This document shows positions 46,201 to 59,589 of a stretch of DNA of 64,000 bases, piece after piece (position 1 is the first letter of the stretch; every line of letters starts with the position of its first letter). Origin of the DNA: Glandiceps talaboti (lineage: Eukaryota > Hemichordata > Enteropneusta > Spengelidae); NCBI RefSeq assembly GCF_964340395.1, contig NC_135550.1:20108676-20172675 (forward strand), written 5' to 3'. A program made the position numbers and the translations under genes. The notes below the pieces were generated by a model, which was not told where the DNA came from, made no database searches, and saw nothing but the letters and a program-made list of their open reading frames with translations.

Positions 46201-49200
46201 TTTCTCCATTGGATAACTCTTCACAAACACATCATACTCATGAACCAACAGTTAGTGTTACCACGATTAAAAAGTTCAACCTACCTAACTTGTCCTGACT
46301 GAATGCTATCTGTTGTAAACAGACTATTGCGTGCATCTCGTAAATTTTCTCTAAGCTTCTTATCAAGTTTCTGAAAATTAAATATACGAAATACATTCAG
46401 TGAAAATGATGAAACTCTTTTTTTTTTTACAAACTCCTCACTTCACAAGTTATATACTAGTGATTCTTAAAATCTGTCCTTTTAATTAAACTTTCAATTT
46501 TTTTTTGTCAATCCAATAAAAAAAGTAATGGTATCCTTTTCTTTTGGTAAGATTTGAGAAAATATTTACAGTGACTTGATTCATTTACATGCTTAAAAAT
46601 CATTGCTGTTGACATTATTTTTTTATCTCACAGGTACAACTTGATTGTTATCATTTGAATTCTACGAATGTAATTTTTTGACATGAATAACACCGTCAAT
46701 GCACTCACCTCTGCTACCATTTCAGCAGCATTGCCCCTTGGACATCTGATAATGGGTACAGTTCCAAGGGTCACAAAAACTGAAAACAAACTATTCACCA
46801 TAATATCCATAATTTCTTCTATTTCTGTATCTTTTACATCACCACGGTTTATAGCTGAAAGGAAAAAAATTCCACAAGGTTTGAGAAGTTGAGTTATATA
46901 AAACTGTCAAATCTTTGTCATACTGTTTTGGGGAAAATTTTGTTTGAAACGCTGCACAAAATCATGTATTTATCTGTGGGTGAATCAGAAGTGAAATCAA
47001 TATATTATATTTACAGCTGCATTTATGTATGAGGATCTGATGACAATCTGCAAAACATAATGAGGGCATATAATATCATAATCTGAAAGCGTACAAAGGG
47101 CCATACTGAAGCTGTGCTTTTTTATTGCATTCTGAATGAACATCTAAATGACAGCTGGAAAATGTATATAGAGTTTTGTAATTATAATTTTCATTCAGTT
47201 AGAGTGTTGAAATATACAAGCATCTTGCAAAAAGTATTTAATTTTTTCTCATAATGCCTGTGGGCAACATGAGGGACACATCCTAGTAAGTCGAGGCAAG
47301 TAATAACAAATTCAATAGTTTTACTTACTATAATATGAAATGGCTGATCTATCTTGGTGTCTTATTGTGTACATGTCATCTTCGAGAGTGATGAAGTTCA
47401 AGTACTGATCAAAGATCTACAACAAACGAACAAAGAGGAAATAACACATGTATTCTAATCGATATCTACAAGAAAGATATCAGTTTGGGAAGGTGATAAG
47501 TTACATGACAATGAATAGTAAACATTATAAAACTCATACAATTGCACTGTTCTAAGGTTTGTCAAACTGAAAATTATCATAAATATGTATCTACCTAGGT
47601 GGTATTATAACTGACATTATCAGGACTATCTACTGACAAGCTGAACAATCACTTCATTTTACTCTAGATACCCTGCACTTCACAGAGCACTGAACATATT
47701 ATAAAACCTCAAAGAAATAATTTATTTATGTGTGTTTGCAATAACTTCAAATTCCATTGCTATGATTATGATGTATAATTCATTTATGATGTAGCACAAT
47801 ATGACACTCACTTTTGAAATGTGAGTGACTGCATTGGATTGTAAGGCAGCACTAGCTAGATCTTCTAGTCTCTGTCTTGACACAGCTGATATGAAATTTA
47901 AGTAATAGGACTCATACAGCTGACTGTTCAGATCCTGCAGGAATAAATAAAAACAATTAGAGATGAATGAGTTGCTGAAAAACTACTGACTTTAGAGATG
48001 CAACTCTTCCTCAAAGCACACATCATTTATTAAGATATATATTGATTTATTATATTGTAAACCATCTCACCTCCACCCTGGGTATGCATTGAGTGCTGTA
48101 ATTGAGAGCTAGGTGTACTATGCACACTAATGAAAATTTCATTGACTACAGTACTTCATAGAGTACACAATCATCATAAAATGTCCCCATTCTCAATCTA
48201 TTCTAGTGGATATACCAAATCTGTACAATGGCAACAACTACTATCCTGCTGTCAGAACGATAGTGTACGAATCTTACCTGTGAGATTCTTTGAATGTTCT
48301 CTTCACTTGGCATAACAAAGTAGATTGCTGGAACATCTTGTATGGGGTCTCTATCAGAATGCAAAAGTCTGCATACGTGGAAAATCAAAAGACAAAAATC
48401 ATTTATATCTTATATAAGATTTCAATCCATCAAGATGTAAACAGAAATCCTAATTTTTATTCATTTGACTGCAACTACTCATCTTTCCCCTATCAAGGAG
48501 TTATCCATATTTCTCTTTCACGGAGGAGACATCATACAGAAGAAATATGAGGTTTTAATTTCAGTATGTGCACTTAAAATGGAAATGGCTGTCAGAGAGT
48601 TTCGATTGATATGTTAGAACACCTAAAGATGAAACACTGCACGAAATGATAGATTCTAGATTTCAGTCAAGGGTTTATGCAGCAACACAATTACAATATG
48701 ATGACTATATTATTCACAACATTATGGGAAACTGGGTGGGTATGGGTACAATATATGGTTCCCGTCCACAGGTGCACAATACAAAGAGTTTTTCTAGCCT
48801 GTCCAAAAAAAACCGCAATAAATCTACAAATGATAACCAATGACACCAGACCTGGAATAAGTCAGAACTGCTGCAACATACATTTTTACTCAAAATGATT
48901 CAAAATTTTCTGTCCTAGCCCTACTTGTATGGCTGTAGTGAATGTTGCACTCCACACAGGTGGGGGGTGGGAGTATGGGGTCGAGTGACAATTTAGAATC
49001 GAGTCATGGACCCAAACATACCATGTAAGCAGGGCCATTTCTGTTAATACTTTAATTAATTACATGCATGGCTTCTATGGTGGTAATGTTAAATTTGTGT
49101 TGCAAAGATGATACTTAGTAAAAGGGATGACTGGAAAAAGTCATATACTTACAAATGAAGAGTTACACCCATATCTCTCAGTTCCCTGACAGAAAGTAAG

Positions 49201-49988
49201 GGTGATATTATGTCTTGTCCAAATCTGTCGTACACTAACACTTTCCATACTGGTTCTGTAGTATTTACTTTACTGGGTGTTATATTTAAGTTTAACATGC
49301 GCTTTAAAGCAGCTGTAAGGAATATGGAGAAATTCATTACACATAGTTTTGTCAACAATTGTGTTTAGATTACATAACTTTTAATAATGGAATCAGTAGT
49401 AGGACAGATTTTTGGAAGATATTTTGTTGTTGACGTTACAACTTACAAGGATGAGAAAGTTATTGAAACAGGCGGAGCACTTTCCAAATTTAAACCCCCA
49501 CTTACTAGGTTTTTAATATCATACAAATACTCAAAATGTCATTATTGTAAATTGATATCAACATTGTTCAATTTTGTTGTCTACGAAGTTGTACTGTACT
49601 TTGAATGACGTTAACCTACGAAACTGTTCAACAATAAGCTGTATATAAAGTAAATACATTTTAATTTAAAATGTATTTTTTAAAATTCTTTTGTATGCTA
49701 CAGTGTACTGTAATGCAAATAGGGATTCCCCCCGTCTATGATCTTATCAAATTTACCGGACATACAAACTAGCCATCTATCCCGTGTTATGAATCCCTAC
49801 AGTCAACATCTGTTTTCATGACAGTGAGATTCAACGATTTGAATTTTCATTTTTGGTTGAAACTGCTATCATTGATTACCTTCGCCTTACATCACAATTG
49901 TAACATTCGATACAAAAAATACGAGAATGAGAACAAAACCAGGAAGTTTTCACCTACCGATCTGTTTTTCACGAATGGTTGCCGCCAT
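40245..49988 (-). CDS. SCFD1: Sec1 family domain-containing 1 (Sly1), complete, 19 coding exons
   Basis: Exons in transcript order: 49958-49988, 49153-49312, 48278-48368, 47812-47934, 47329-47416, 46709-46854, 46285-46370, 45791-45890, 45357-45496, 45140-45230, 44610-44683, 44079-44160, 43734-43898, 43189-43268, 42542-42680, 41514-41620, 41219-41321, 40522-40599 and 40245-40274. All are GT-AG and phase-consistent, giving 637 residues (human 642). It is the SM protein of the ER-Golgi SNARE syntaxin-5 and promotes COPII vesicle fusion. Family blocks run the whole length: [111 protein letters not shown] and [13 protein letters not shown], ending LSQLGQ. The 30-nt last exon was found from that ending. 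The ATG matches the short MAA.. N-terminus. Confidence 0.98.
41742..41907. mobile_element. 166-bp inverted-repeat element in an SCFD1 intron
   Basis: In the intron between exons 15 and 16. The arms of about 55 bp pair along nearly their whole length: AATAATTAGAATATTCCCCA on the left matches the reverse complement of the right, and both carry CTAGTGACCTAAGG. ACCAG flanks both sides (41737-41741 and 41908-41912), a possible 5-bp duplication. No coding capacity. Confidence 0.7.
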
Positions 49989-49992
49989 CTTG
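49981..49992 (-). promoter_or_regulatory. YY1-type motif over the SCFD1 start codon
   Basis: On the minus strand the initiation region reads CAAGATGGCGGC, which contains the full YY1 consensus AANATGGCGGC, with its ATG serving as the start codon. This placement just downstream of the transcription start is known for YY1-bound housekeeping promoters. Confidence 0.6.
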
Positions 49993-52900
49993 GAGTTTGC
50001 TACGCATGCCCTGTAGACGTGGCATTGGGATAAACCATTTCATTTTGAGAGGTAGGTTTCACCACAGTCCCTCTCTATAGAGTTTCACAGACCATTTCTA
50101 TTAAAGGGTCAGCCATTTGATATCTAATAGGACACATCAATATTATTTCCTAAAGTATTTGGGAAATGTTAATATTGTATTATTAGTACACACATATAAG
50201 ATGTTACTCATGTTACTTAGGGACGATAGCACAATATCGCATAAGCTCAACAAACGAACACAGGTCAGCGCCTCCTCCCTCTCAACAAACGTTCACAAGT
50301 GCAACATCAAATGTTTATATGTGATGTGAAACTCTGATGAAAACCATAGCAATCACGATCCATGTAATGTAAAAACATGATTGTAAACACATTCAAATAC
50401 TATCAGAAATACAGCACCATATGTCAAATTAGAAGTGAGTTTTTTATCAACTTTAATATCAACATCTCAGTAGTAAATGAGAGGCAGAGAAAAATGAAGA
50501 CAATTTTTCTACTTTTTTAAATCGAGCGTGACCATAGTTGCCATGAAAAAGTAATGAGAAACATAAAAAAATACATTCCCGCTAACCAGTTATTATTTCT
50601 ACCACTACACTTTGAAATAAGTGCCAATTACCTTGTAGCACAGCTGTAGTTTTTAAAACGTCTATCCCCGTGCTCATCCATACTAGGTATAGGTGTTCAT
50701 TTGCTGAATGATCATCCAGTTGCCTATCCTGTCGTTATCTGTGCAAATATGAAATCATTTGCTGTTGCTATGGGCGTGGTCTTGTATATTTGCATACACT
50801 GTTTGAATGTTCACTTGCCTAAGAATCTTTGTGAAATATACCGTTTGGCTGTTGCTATGGGCATGGTCACAATTGCTGGGGATATTTGCATACATTTTTT
50901 GAATGTTTACTCACTTGCCTACCAGATGTTATTTTACTAAAACATACTGGCATTTGGTTGTTGCTAAAGGAGTGGTCGTGGTTGCTCGGGCCAGTTGTGT
51001 CAAATGTTTGGAAAATCTGCAGAAAAACACTTCTAGAAACATTTCACCAAATTTCAGTCTCACTAGTGCACTGACCACATACTTTTTGAAATGATTTTGA
51101 CCAAAATTCACATTTGTACACCTAATTTGCATATCGCTGAGATCATTATGTGCTTGATATTTCTTCATCCATACACCCCCAAATGGACCCCCATCAAATT
51201 TCAGCAAGATTTTTGACCAAAAAGACACATTTTAGCCCTAATTTGCATATTACTGAAGGAATTATGTCATGAACAAATCTTAATCTACACATCCCTAAAG
51301 ACGTTCCCACCAAATTTCAGACCGATCTGCCCAGTAGTTTTTAAGTTTTAATTTTTTTTACCGAAATCACACACCTGTGATGTAATCATTTTGCTTTGAA
51401 CTATTTCCCAACTAGACACCAAAAGTAACGTCCCCACCAAATAACAAGGCAATCAGTCTGGTAGCTTTTGAGTTTGTCGTGCACACACACACACAGACAC
51501 CACACCATGCCTATAGCACTACTGAACCTCATCAGTTCAGCCGTGCTACAGAAGGGTTACACGTGTGCTTGTCACCATCTCATTACCTTTAATAAATCAG
51601 TGGCATCTTAGAAACCATGGTGTTGACACAACTTCAAAGCAATTTTTCTGCATAGAAGTTACTTTAATATTCATCTGGAGGTATAATGTCGAGTGTGTAT
51701 TTTATGTCAGTGTAAGTGGAATTTTGCGTGATTGTTGATTTGATGTACAAGGGCCTCAATGGAAAGAAGTCTAACCCTCAACACTTTGCATTGTTTGTAA
51801 CACTTATTGAGCTTCACCCTGAATATCGATATTTAATATCAATAATAAGCCACAAGTGTATGCATGTAATATTCTGTTGGTCAAAACAAGTTTTACAAAC
51901 TTCAGTCCAACAACCAATGCATGGATTGGTCGTGTGAGTTTTTGTCATCCTTGCACGTGTACTATTGTTACATTTTTTGTGAATATACTTCGTGCCACAT
52001 GGCACACAAGACTTGCCCCAAACACTGAATACCCAAAATTTAAATGTTAATCAATGCATACATCTAAGCAGTTTTTAAATTTTTTATTCAATATCAGCCA
52101 ACTTGAACTTTGTGGAAACATACATACACACACACGCACATACAATTGGCAAAGGCGATTTTACTTGTAAAAGGGTAGTTTTAATTAATACTACAAATAT
52201 ACACGACTGCAAGGAATACAAGAAATGGTGGCAAGATATCTTCATAACAATAAAAAATCATGCATAAAGGACATTGAATAAATCATACAACATAGTTAAT
52301 CATAATTTGAATTAACATGGTTTTATTTTCCATAGTTGACCCATCAATGTAATGATCCATCACATGCGTGGCTAGGAGGAATATTTTGAAGTTCTTCTCA
52401 AATACCTTCACATTAATGAACTGTTACTCTTACAATTATGTATCAGTGCCACCCAAATGAATTCTTATGACGAAATGTATTTACATAAATATGCACTTGT
52501 ACTGGTCTGAAAGTACATCCCCAATGGCAATGTTGTTTTCGTAAAACTTGTTCGTGTACATGGAAAATATTTAATTTAGATTAAAAAGCTTTGATACATA
52601 TTTCAATTAACTACAAAATTTCCATCTTTCTGCATCTTCCTTCACTTGAAACACATGCAGTTATTGACTACTCGTATTTGATCGCTTTCGATGCTAAAAT
52701 ATAATCTGACCTTGGCTAGGTATTATCTAGACTAAGATTTGTCATGTTGCTCTGCCCTCCTGCGATTGGGGTTGACAATAGTGTCATGGCACACCTTACA
52801 GACTAGGCATTATCTTGAAAAGTAGAAACAAAGTTGACATATCTCAAAACAAAATAAACCCTCCCTGTACTATACATTTTTGTTTACTTGGACAAGGGCC

Positions 52901-53056
52901 TAGACTTCAAAAATGTCCCAAAATTCAGAGCAAAACATTGTTTGGATAAGAGGCAGTTGTAACAAGTACTTTAAACTTGGGCATGGTGAAATATACAAAA
53001 CATCTAGATAGGAAAATGGACTAAAAAATTGTGATGAGAACAAAGTCTCAATGGAG
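49989..53056. other. SCFD1 upstream region and spacer to the SRSF-like gene
   Basis: No exon is recognised. It contains the SCFD1 promoter, a repeat-rich block at about 50700-51556, and probable 3' UTR of the SRSF-like gene (AATAAA on the minus strand at 52322-52327 and 52080-52085). Confidence 0.5.
50700..51556. repeat. Dispersed repeat with degenerate internal tandem units
   Basis: Two copies of a unit with GGCTGTTGCTATGGGC-type sequence, TTTGCATACA and TTTGAATGTT lie at about 50755-50930. About three degenerate copies of a ~130-150-bp unit follow at 51045-51470, each with CACC/CCAAATTTCAG, TTTTGACCAAAA and CCTAATTTGCATAT. The end has (AC)n, then CCATGCCTATAGCACTACTG. The CCAAATTTCAGACCGATCTG box is typical of dispersed repeats of marine invertebrates. 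Class unassigned. Confidence 0.6.
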
Positions 53057-55765
53057 TTATCGCCTTGGTGGTGATCTTGGGGGTCTGTCATATGGTGGTC
53101 TATCATAGGGAGGTCTGTCATAAGGTGGTCTATCACTGGAACTTGGTGGTGGTCTATCATATGGTCTTTCATATCGTGAAGGCGCATACCTGAAACGACA
53201 AATCAACAGAGCATCAAATCAGTAATGTTCGCAGGGTAGTTGTGAAACACATGTGAAATGCTTTCGGCCACCAATAAATTTTGACAGTCTGACAAATGTC
53301 AGCTACTGGTAATGAACAAGTTACTTCATTAAATTGGTTACACTTTTGTAACGTGGTGGCTTGGAGCACATGGGATGGTTGATTTCTTTCTTACCTTGGT
53401 GGTGGAGGGGGGCCATATTCTCTACCATAGTCTGGGTAATCTCTGAACTCTCTTGGATAATCTCGACTACTTCTGGGTGGAGGTGGTGGTGATCTGTGAG
53501 GGAAAAACACAAACTAAAAAGTCAGTATCAATTCCATTGTGTTAAATGTGGATGGAATGTCAATAATATCCTTATTTCTGACACCCAGACACCATCACTG
53601 AATATCATAGAACCCCCACACAATTTACAGACATTTATTAGTAATAATCATACAGAACTTCGACTTTGAAAGACACATTCACATCAATCAAGTTTGACTG
53701 GTTTCAAATTTTGATCATCTGGTCATATATATTCCTCTTACACAGTGGACCACAATTTCCAAATGCCACATTGTCAGATATGCACCTGTAGTGCGATTCT
53801 GACCATCCATAGCAAATATACAACTGTTGACAACAGACTGAGGACGATTGGACCTGGTTACAAACAGGGAAAGTAAACAAATTACTGGAATTTGGCTCAG
53901 CATGTTGGGACAGCAGAAATTTGTATTACACATCATGGTTTGATAAGAACAGTTTTATGGCCTCTTTACATGAAACTGGGGAACTGGAAATTTTGTTGTG
54001 AACATAAATTATTATATAAAGTATTAATTCAGCCGTTCTCTTTCCCTGTTTGTAACATGGTCTGAGGTCGGCAGTTGTATGTTTACAAAATAGCTGTGTA
54101 TCCAATGTATTAAATGGGGCTTGAAATTAACTTTTGTTTGGTAGTCCCAGTGGGCTGCCACTTTCTGACATGGGTAGCCCAAGGATGGTGGCCAGCAGTC
54201 CCACATTCCTGAACTGAAAACAAAGGATCCCCCATTGGAAATATGTTATCAAAACACTTTTATGTCCCTAAATCACCACACAATCAGTGGTAGCCTATGT
54301 AGGCTACTAGCTGCAAATTATGATACCCCTATATGGCATGAATTGGTGGTCTTTGGATATGGGACTGCCATTAATTTCAAGCCCTGAATGCATCATGGAA
54401 TGGGAAAAGAACATAACTTGGTTCAAAACTGTGATATCTGCCCACAACCTAACAACATAATTACATCTCTTAATGAAGACAAATAGTATAGGACACTAAC
54501 TGTACCATTCAAATGAGCAGCAGCCATTCAACCCTGGATGCATCACAAGATCACTCATCACCATGTGTGTACAGGTTAGCGAACTGTTTAGCGACCAGCG
54601 TGAAGTTCAGGAATTTCAGATGAATTTACATTTGTTTCACTCTACTCATTTGCATTCTGCATCAGATGCGATAACTGAATGTAACTATTGTTGAACAGAA
54701 GTGCTTGAATTTGAAGATTTTTGAAATGCAAGATATCCGTAGACCAAACTTTATACAAGTAACATTTGTAGGAAGGCGTCGAAGTACTGAATGGGTTTTA
54801 CAGAGAACTTGAGACAGAAGCTTTACGATGAAACTTGTGTGCTTATATATCTGATTTTGAAGATACAATATAAATGACGCAGATGCTGGAGTTGATAGTA
54901 ATGAGTTGAGTTGAGTTGAGCTGGTGCTCTTTTTCAATGCACTACAGTACTAATACCTTGATTTACTTTGGGGTGAAACACAAACTACCAAATATTGTGG
55001 CATCTGTTTTCAAATTTATGAAGGCAATGACCCAGAAGTGATGACTTGATAAAGTAATTCAGAATATCAAACTGGGTATCTCTCTGATACTGTCACCTTG
55101 GTGAACATCGGAGTCGCATTTTTTATACCCTTACATTCAGTATGATCTTTAATTGGCTATCAACTTCCTACATTCAGTAAATACTGAATTGTTGTACAAG
55201 ACCTTGCTTTGACTTGGAATGAGAACCAACTAGGAACTTTTCATGTTCCAAAGACACTTATAAATCTCTACCTTCGTCGAATTGGTGATCTACTGCGATA
55301 GCTTCCTGGTGGTGATCGAGATGCCCAACTACTACTATAACTGTCAGACCAGCGAGATCGTGGCTCATCATATCTAGACTCGTAGCGGCTATAATCTTGT
55401 GGGTAGTCACGGTAAGCCCCTGGAGGTGGTGGTCCACGTGATGGTGGTCCAGAATATGATCTGGGTGGTGGCCCCCTATCACTCCGTGGCCCACGATCGC
55501 GTCTGCTGCCACCGCCGCCACCACCATGGCCTCGTCCACGAGACAGCTCCACCCTTACACGTGAACCACACACCTCTTTACCATTCAATATTTCTACAGC
55601 GCTGTCGGCGTCTCTTGGGTCGGCAAATTCAAGAAATGCAAAGCCTGGTGGGTTTCTTGCAATCCATACATCAACGACTCGTCCATATTTGCTGAATTCC
55701 TTTTCTAGCTCATCTTTGGAAATGTTCGGAGACAGATCACCGACGTAAATGCGACCTAAAACCAT
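53057..55765 (-). CDS. SRSF3/SRSF7-like SR splicing factor, complete, 3 exons
   Basis: Exons in transcript order 55272-55765, 53395-53493 and 53057-53189 join in phase to 241 residues. An RRM occupies about residues 4-75: RNP2 is RIYVGDL, and RNP1 is the GFAFLEF form following ARNPP, with DPRDAD and GSRVRVELS after it, as in SRSF3/SRSF7 and fly Rbp1/Rsf1. Next come a Gly hinge ([14 protein letters not shown]), an Arg/Pro/Ser/Tyr-rich region with RS dipeptides ([11 protein letters not shown]), and a C-terminus of tandem YDRPP units (four consecutive spacings) ending SPPRR. By analogy it binds pyrimidine-rich exonic enhancers and adapts mRNA for export. There is no CCHC knuckle, unlike SRSF7. 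The low-complexity tail is unusual and its orthology within the SR family is open, so no symbol is given. Confidence 0.88.
54112..54386. mobile_element. hAT-type non-autonomous element in intron 1 of the SRSF-like gene
   Basis: The right end reads, on the minus strand, CAGGGCTTGAAATTAATGG. The left end has GGGGCTTGAAATTAAC, giving a terminal repeat of about 14-16 bp. CAGGGCTTGAAATTA is a terminus I recall from hAT elements. Flanks AATGTATT (54104-54111) and AATGCATC (54387-54394) match at 6 of 8 positions, consistent with a diverged 8-bp duplication, so it is old. Internal inverted motifs (GTAGCCTATGTAGGCTAC) are present. No transposase. Confidence 0.6.
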
Positions 55766-57011
55766 GTCTGCGGTGCGTCAACAGTAGCTTTCCTGTTCGA
55801 AAAGAATGAAGAGAAATTTATGGTAATGTGTGGCGCTAACAGCATTATTTCTGTCGCTATCAATCCTGCTGTAGTTGCGTCTTCGTTGAAGTATGGTTAT
55901 AATACTGAGGGTGCCCTGTCAGTGTGTGCGTAACACTGAAAATAAACTCGAAGATCTTGCCGAGTGTTCAACATTTAAAGAAATACATGGTCAATAACAT
56001 TGACATTTATGACATACTAGTAACTGCTGACAAGTGACAATACAGTGACTAAATATCAACATTCGTACTATGCGCGTATTGTATTGGTAGTGCTACTGAC
56101 GGACTCAACAAACGCGTAGGGACGATGTGTCGTTCATAATATCACAGACAGGGATCATGGGATGGATGACAAGTGCATGATGCGGTACGACTAAAATATC
56201 AGAGTTGACACAATTAATAATGGATGTCGGCGTTACATCTGATTTGGTAATATCAAAACATAACTAATGAAATTGCAAGTGTTAAATTTTAAATGGAGGA
56301 ATGTTAGGCGACATATACGCTAAAGTTTCCGTCGAAATTCGCGCGTACGTATATATAGAGGATGGCGAAGGACTCGTTCAGCTTGCAGTACATTGTATGA
56401 ATATTGACGAAAAGAAGATGGTGTCGTTGTCGACTACATGTGCATTTTCTACATAGGCTTCAGTTATCATTCTCTTGTGGAGAAAGAACGTGCTACACGA
56501 ACAAGAATCAACACCAATGTATGTAGCCATCGCGAACGAATCCTTTGAGGGAAATAACCTACCAAACCGAAACCGAGCGAGGCAGAAGTCGTGAGTCGTG
56601 AGCGTGTGAAGATAACGCAACGAGGACCAAAACTGACGCTACAAAGGTCACCGCCAACGGGTGTCCCGACCTCTTCTAAAGGGCTGCGATAACCTCGTTT
56701 GCAAACACTGTTTACTCCAACATAAAATAAACTAATAAAACACTTTGCAATCATAACTATTTAAAATCAGTGTATAAAAATTTATTTACGTAACAGTGGA
56801 AAGAGATGAAATTACTTAATACAACCACTTACCTCTTAAACTTATACATATTGTTTTTTTCCTGGGTAAAGGATCACCTATGACCCCTTACCAGTGAAAC
56901 AGGAAGTCGTCAGTACATCGTCGCACTCCGCTCAACAAAACAAAATAGACTCGGCAGCTCGGATGCATAAGGGATTGTTATCCTCTGAAATAAGGTGTAT
57001 ATTTGAGAACA
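55766..57011. promoter_or_regulatory. Divergent upstream region, SRSF-like gene / CRIPT
   Basis: 1.25 kb between divergent start codons. No coding exon is seen; an untranslated first exon for either gene is possible. Short frames on the minus strand near 56378-56754 have no recognisable domain. Confidence 0.4.
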
Positions 57012-59313
57012 ATGGTTTGTGAGAAGTGTAAGTATAGAATCAGATATTCTACAATGCCATTGAAAGTTTTGATTTATTTTGCACATAGAAATCCCATATA
57101 GCGTTAAAAATCAAAGTATTTCCCAAGAAAACATTTGTCATCTGATGATCGACACTGAACTCAGGCAGTGATTACTAATACATGCAATACTATATGACAA
57201 GTAACGTGTCGCACTTTTCACCATTTTAGGTCAAAAGAAACTTGGGAGAGTCATAACACCAGACCCATGGAAATCAGGAGCACGCAATACAGTTGGTAAG
57301 AATTGTTTTGACTCCTTTAATTTTCCTTTTTGTCATTAAAGAAACATTACATGAAAGTGGAGTCATTCATCCCAGCAGTTATGAATACATCATGGTGTGT
57401 ATATCAAAACCATCTATGATGAAGCAAAATAATTATCAAAACCACTGAATGTTTTATGAATACATGTAACTACATTTATCAGAAGATTATAGTGACTAGT
57501 CGAGACATCTTTAATTTCTACCACACATTTTGCCAACATTTCGATGTACTCCCACCTAGTTCTTTTAACTTCAATTGTCGTAGTTGGACTGAGTTTATTT
57601 CTTGGACCAATATACATTTATCTATTAGCTAGATCTATGGTTTGTCAATATTTCGATGATACCATAGAGTCCACTGTCTATGATGATACAGACAAGTCTT
57701 AATTATTTCCCACTAGTAGTAGTAGTAGTAAAATTTATTTAAGAAATTATTTCTCATTAGTAGTAATAGTAAAATTTGTTTAAGAACAGGGTAGCAAGGA
57801 AACAACAGAAGCTGATTTCCACCTGGGCCCTGTTACCACACACCAAAAAAACATTACATACCACACGAAAAGAGATTAAAAAAAATGCAACTTAATATAA
57901 CCATAGACAGTGTCTCGGCTGTTTTTAGACTAGTGAACTGTCACATACATTTATGATATACTCAATTGTTTTTTTCAGAGGGTGGAGGAAGAAAAGTTGG
58001 AGAAAATAAGTTACTGACTTCAAAGAAAGCACGGTATGTGGTGACTGACATCTCCAATACTATTTTGTCAAAAAAAATTACAAAAAAAGGATTCAAGGGA
58101 GCAGTGCATTTACTGTGAATAGGTGTTCAATGTATTTAGTTTTTCAGACTTTTCTATGAATTTACAGTAGCTTGCCATGTGTGAAGGATTACAGCTCGGT
58201 CGTTGTTCTTGACCAATAAAGTTGACTTATTGAAATATACCAGATTTACATTTTCCAGTTTTTGGGGTTACCAAACCTTTACCCCCCAAGAATGTTGAGG
58301 TGATATAGCATAATTTAAATCTTGTTCTTCTGGTTTAACTGTACAGGTTTACCCCATATATGAAGTTTGAGAAATGTAGAATATGCAAACAGTCAGTCCA
58401 CCAAGTGGGATCACATTATTGTCAGGGATGTGCATACAAGAAGGGTAAGTCTTTGTCACAAAATATATAATTCATCATTATACTAAATTTTCTTGGCTGT
58501 ATAATATGACTTGTCAGAATAGACAGTGGTCACAGTTTGATCATTTTGCCAGGTGCCTGTGTTTAGAACTATGCAGTTGAACCATGAGTGTGTCATGGAC
58601 ATGGTTTACTATTCACTACATGCTTCTTTATCTACATCGATATTCTGCAATTGATGAACATCAAAAATAAGGATTTGTCATAAAGGGAAAATACATACAG
58701 ACATTGGATTAAATCGTATAACCCCAAAGATTACAAGTCCAAATCAACTACTTAATCAGTTTGCATATATGTGAAATATAATTTGTATTGCTTGTTTTCC
58801 AAGCTGTTAATCACAGGAAGTACAGTCAGTAGTATAGTCAGTAGTATCAAGTTGGTCACAGATGACGAACATGTTATTTATGAAGTAAATCTGTAATGGC
58901 TAAACACACAGGAACTTGAGAAAGTTGACACACAAGTTTTACATGTGAGGTTCTGCTTAATCTGTCAAAACGTGAAGCTGTAAATATGCTTTTTAAGGGT
59001 CAATTTAGAGCCCAGAGGTCATAGGATCATAGATGAAGTTTGCTTCAGAGACATGGGGATGATAGGGGATTATCCTTTGTTAGAGACATATCAGGTTTTT
59101 TTTATGACACCTCAAAATAACCCCTCTTCCAGGCTTGGCCCCCTTTAAGATACTTATATTCCTCGGCCTTGTTGTGGTGTGTGTAACGTACATGTAACAA
59201 TATGAAAATCAGTTTACAAGCAATTTGTTCCTTTTTTTCTACTTCCAGGTATTTGTGCAATGTGTGGAAAGAAGATACTACAGACAAAGGACTACAAACA
59301 GACTTCAGTATAG
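57012..59313 (+). CDS. CRIPT: Cysteine-rich PDZ-binding protein, complete, 5 exons
   Basis: Exons 57012-57027, 57230-57295, 57979-58033, 58347-58444 and 59249-59313 join in phase to 99 residues (human 101). The first exon codes only five residues plus one base (MVCEK). The protein has the family's N-terminal MVCEKC, then KKLGRVITPDPWKSGARNT, GRKVGENKLL, and four CxxC pairs, in order C3/C6, CRIC, CQGC and CAMC, making zinc-binding knuckles. It ends YKQTSV, whose last four residues form the class I PDZ ligand that in mammals binds PSD-95. CRIPT is also found in the minor spliceosome, so its role is probably in splicing in all eukaryotes. Confidence 0.97.
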
Positions 59314-59589
59314 CATATATTTCAGCCAACCCTGTATATTTTGAACTCTTAGTCTCTGTTTAAAGATGTGTATTGACCATTCTTATATTTATATGCCAGG
59401 AATTCCATGTATGTGGGGGGGGGGGGGGGGGGGGGTACTTGCATAGATAATGGCATGATGTAATTTTCTAGATGTTCCTGAATGAGCAGCTAGCTGTGTA
59501 TGTAATACTGATGATATATTTACCGAAAAGAAGAAATCAGCAATAATGAAATCAGACATAAATGAAATCAGAAGTGGTTGACCAGCCAC

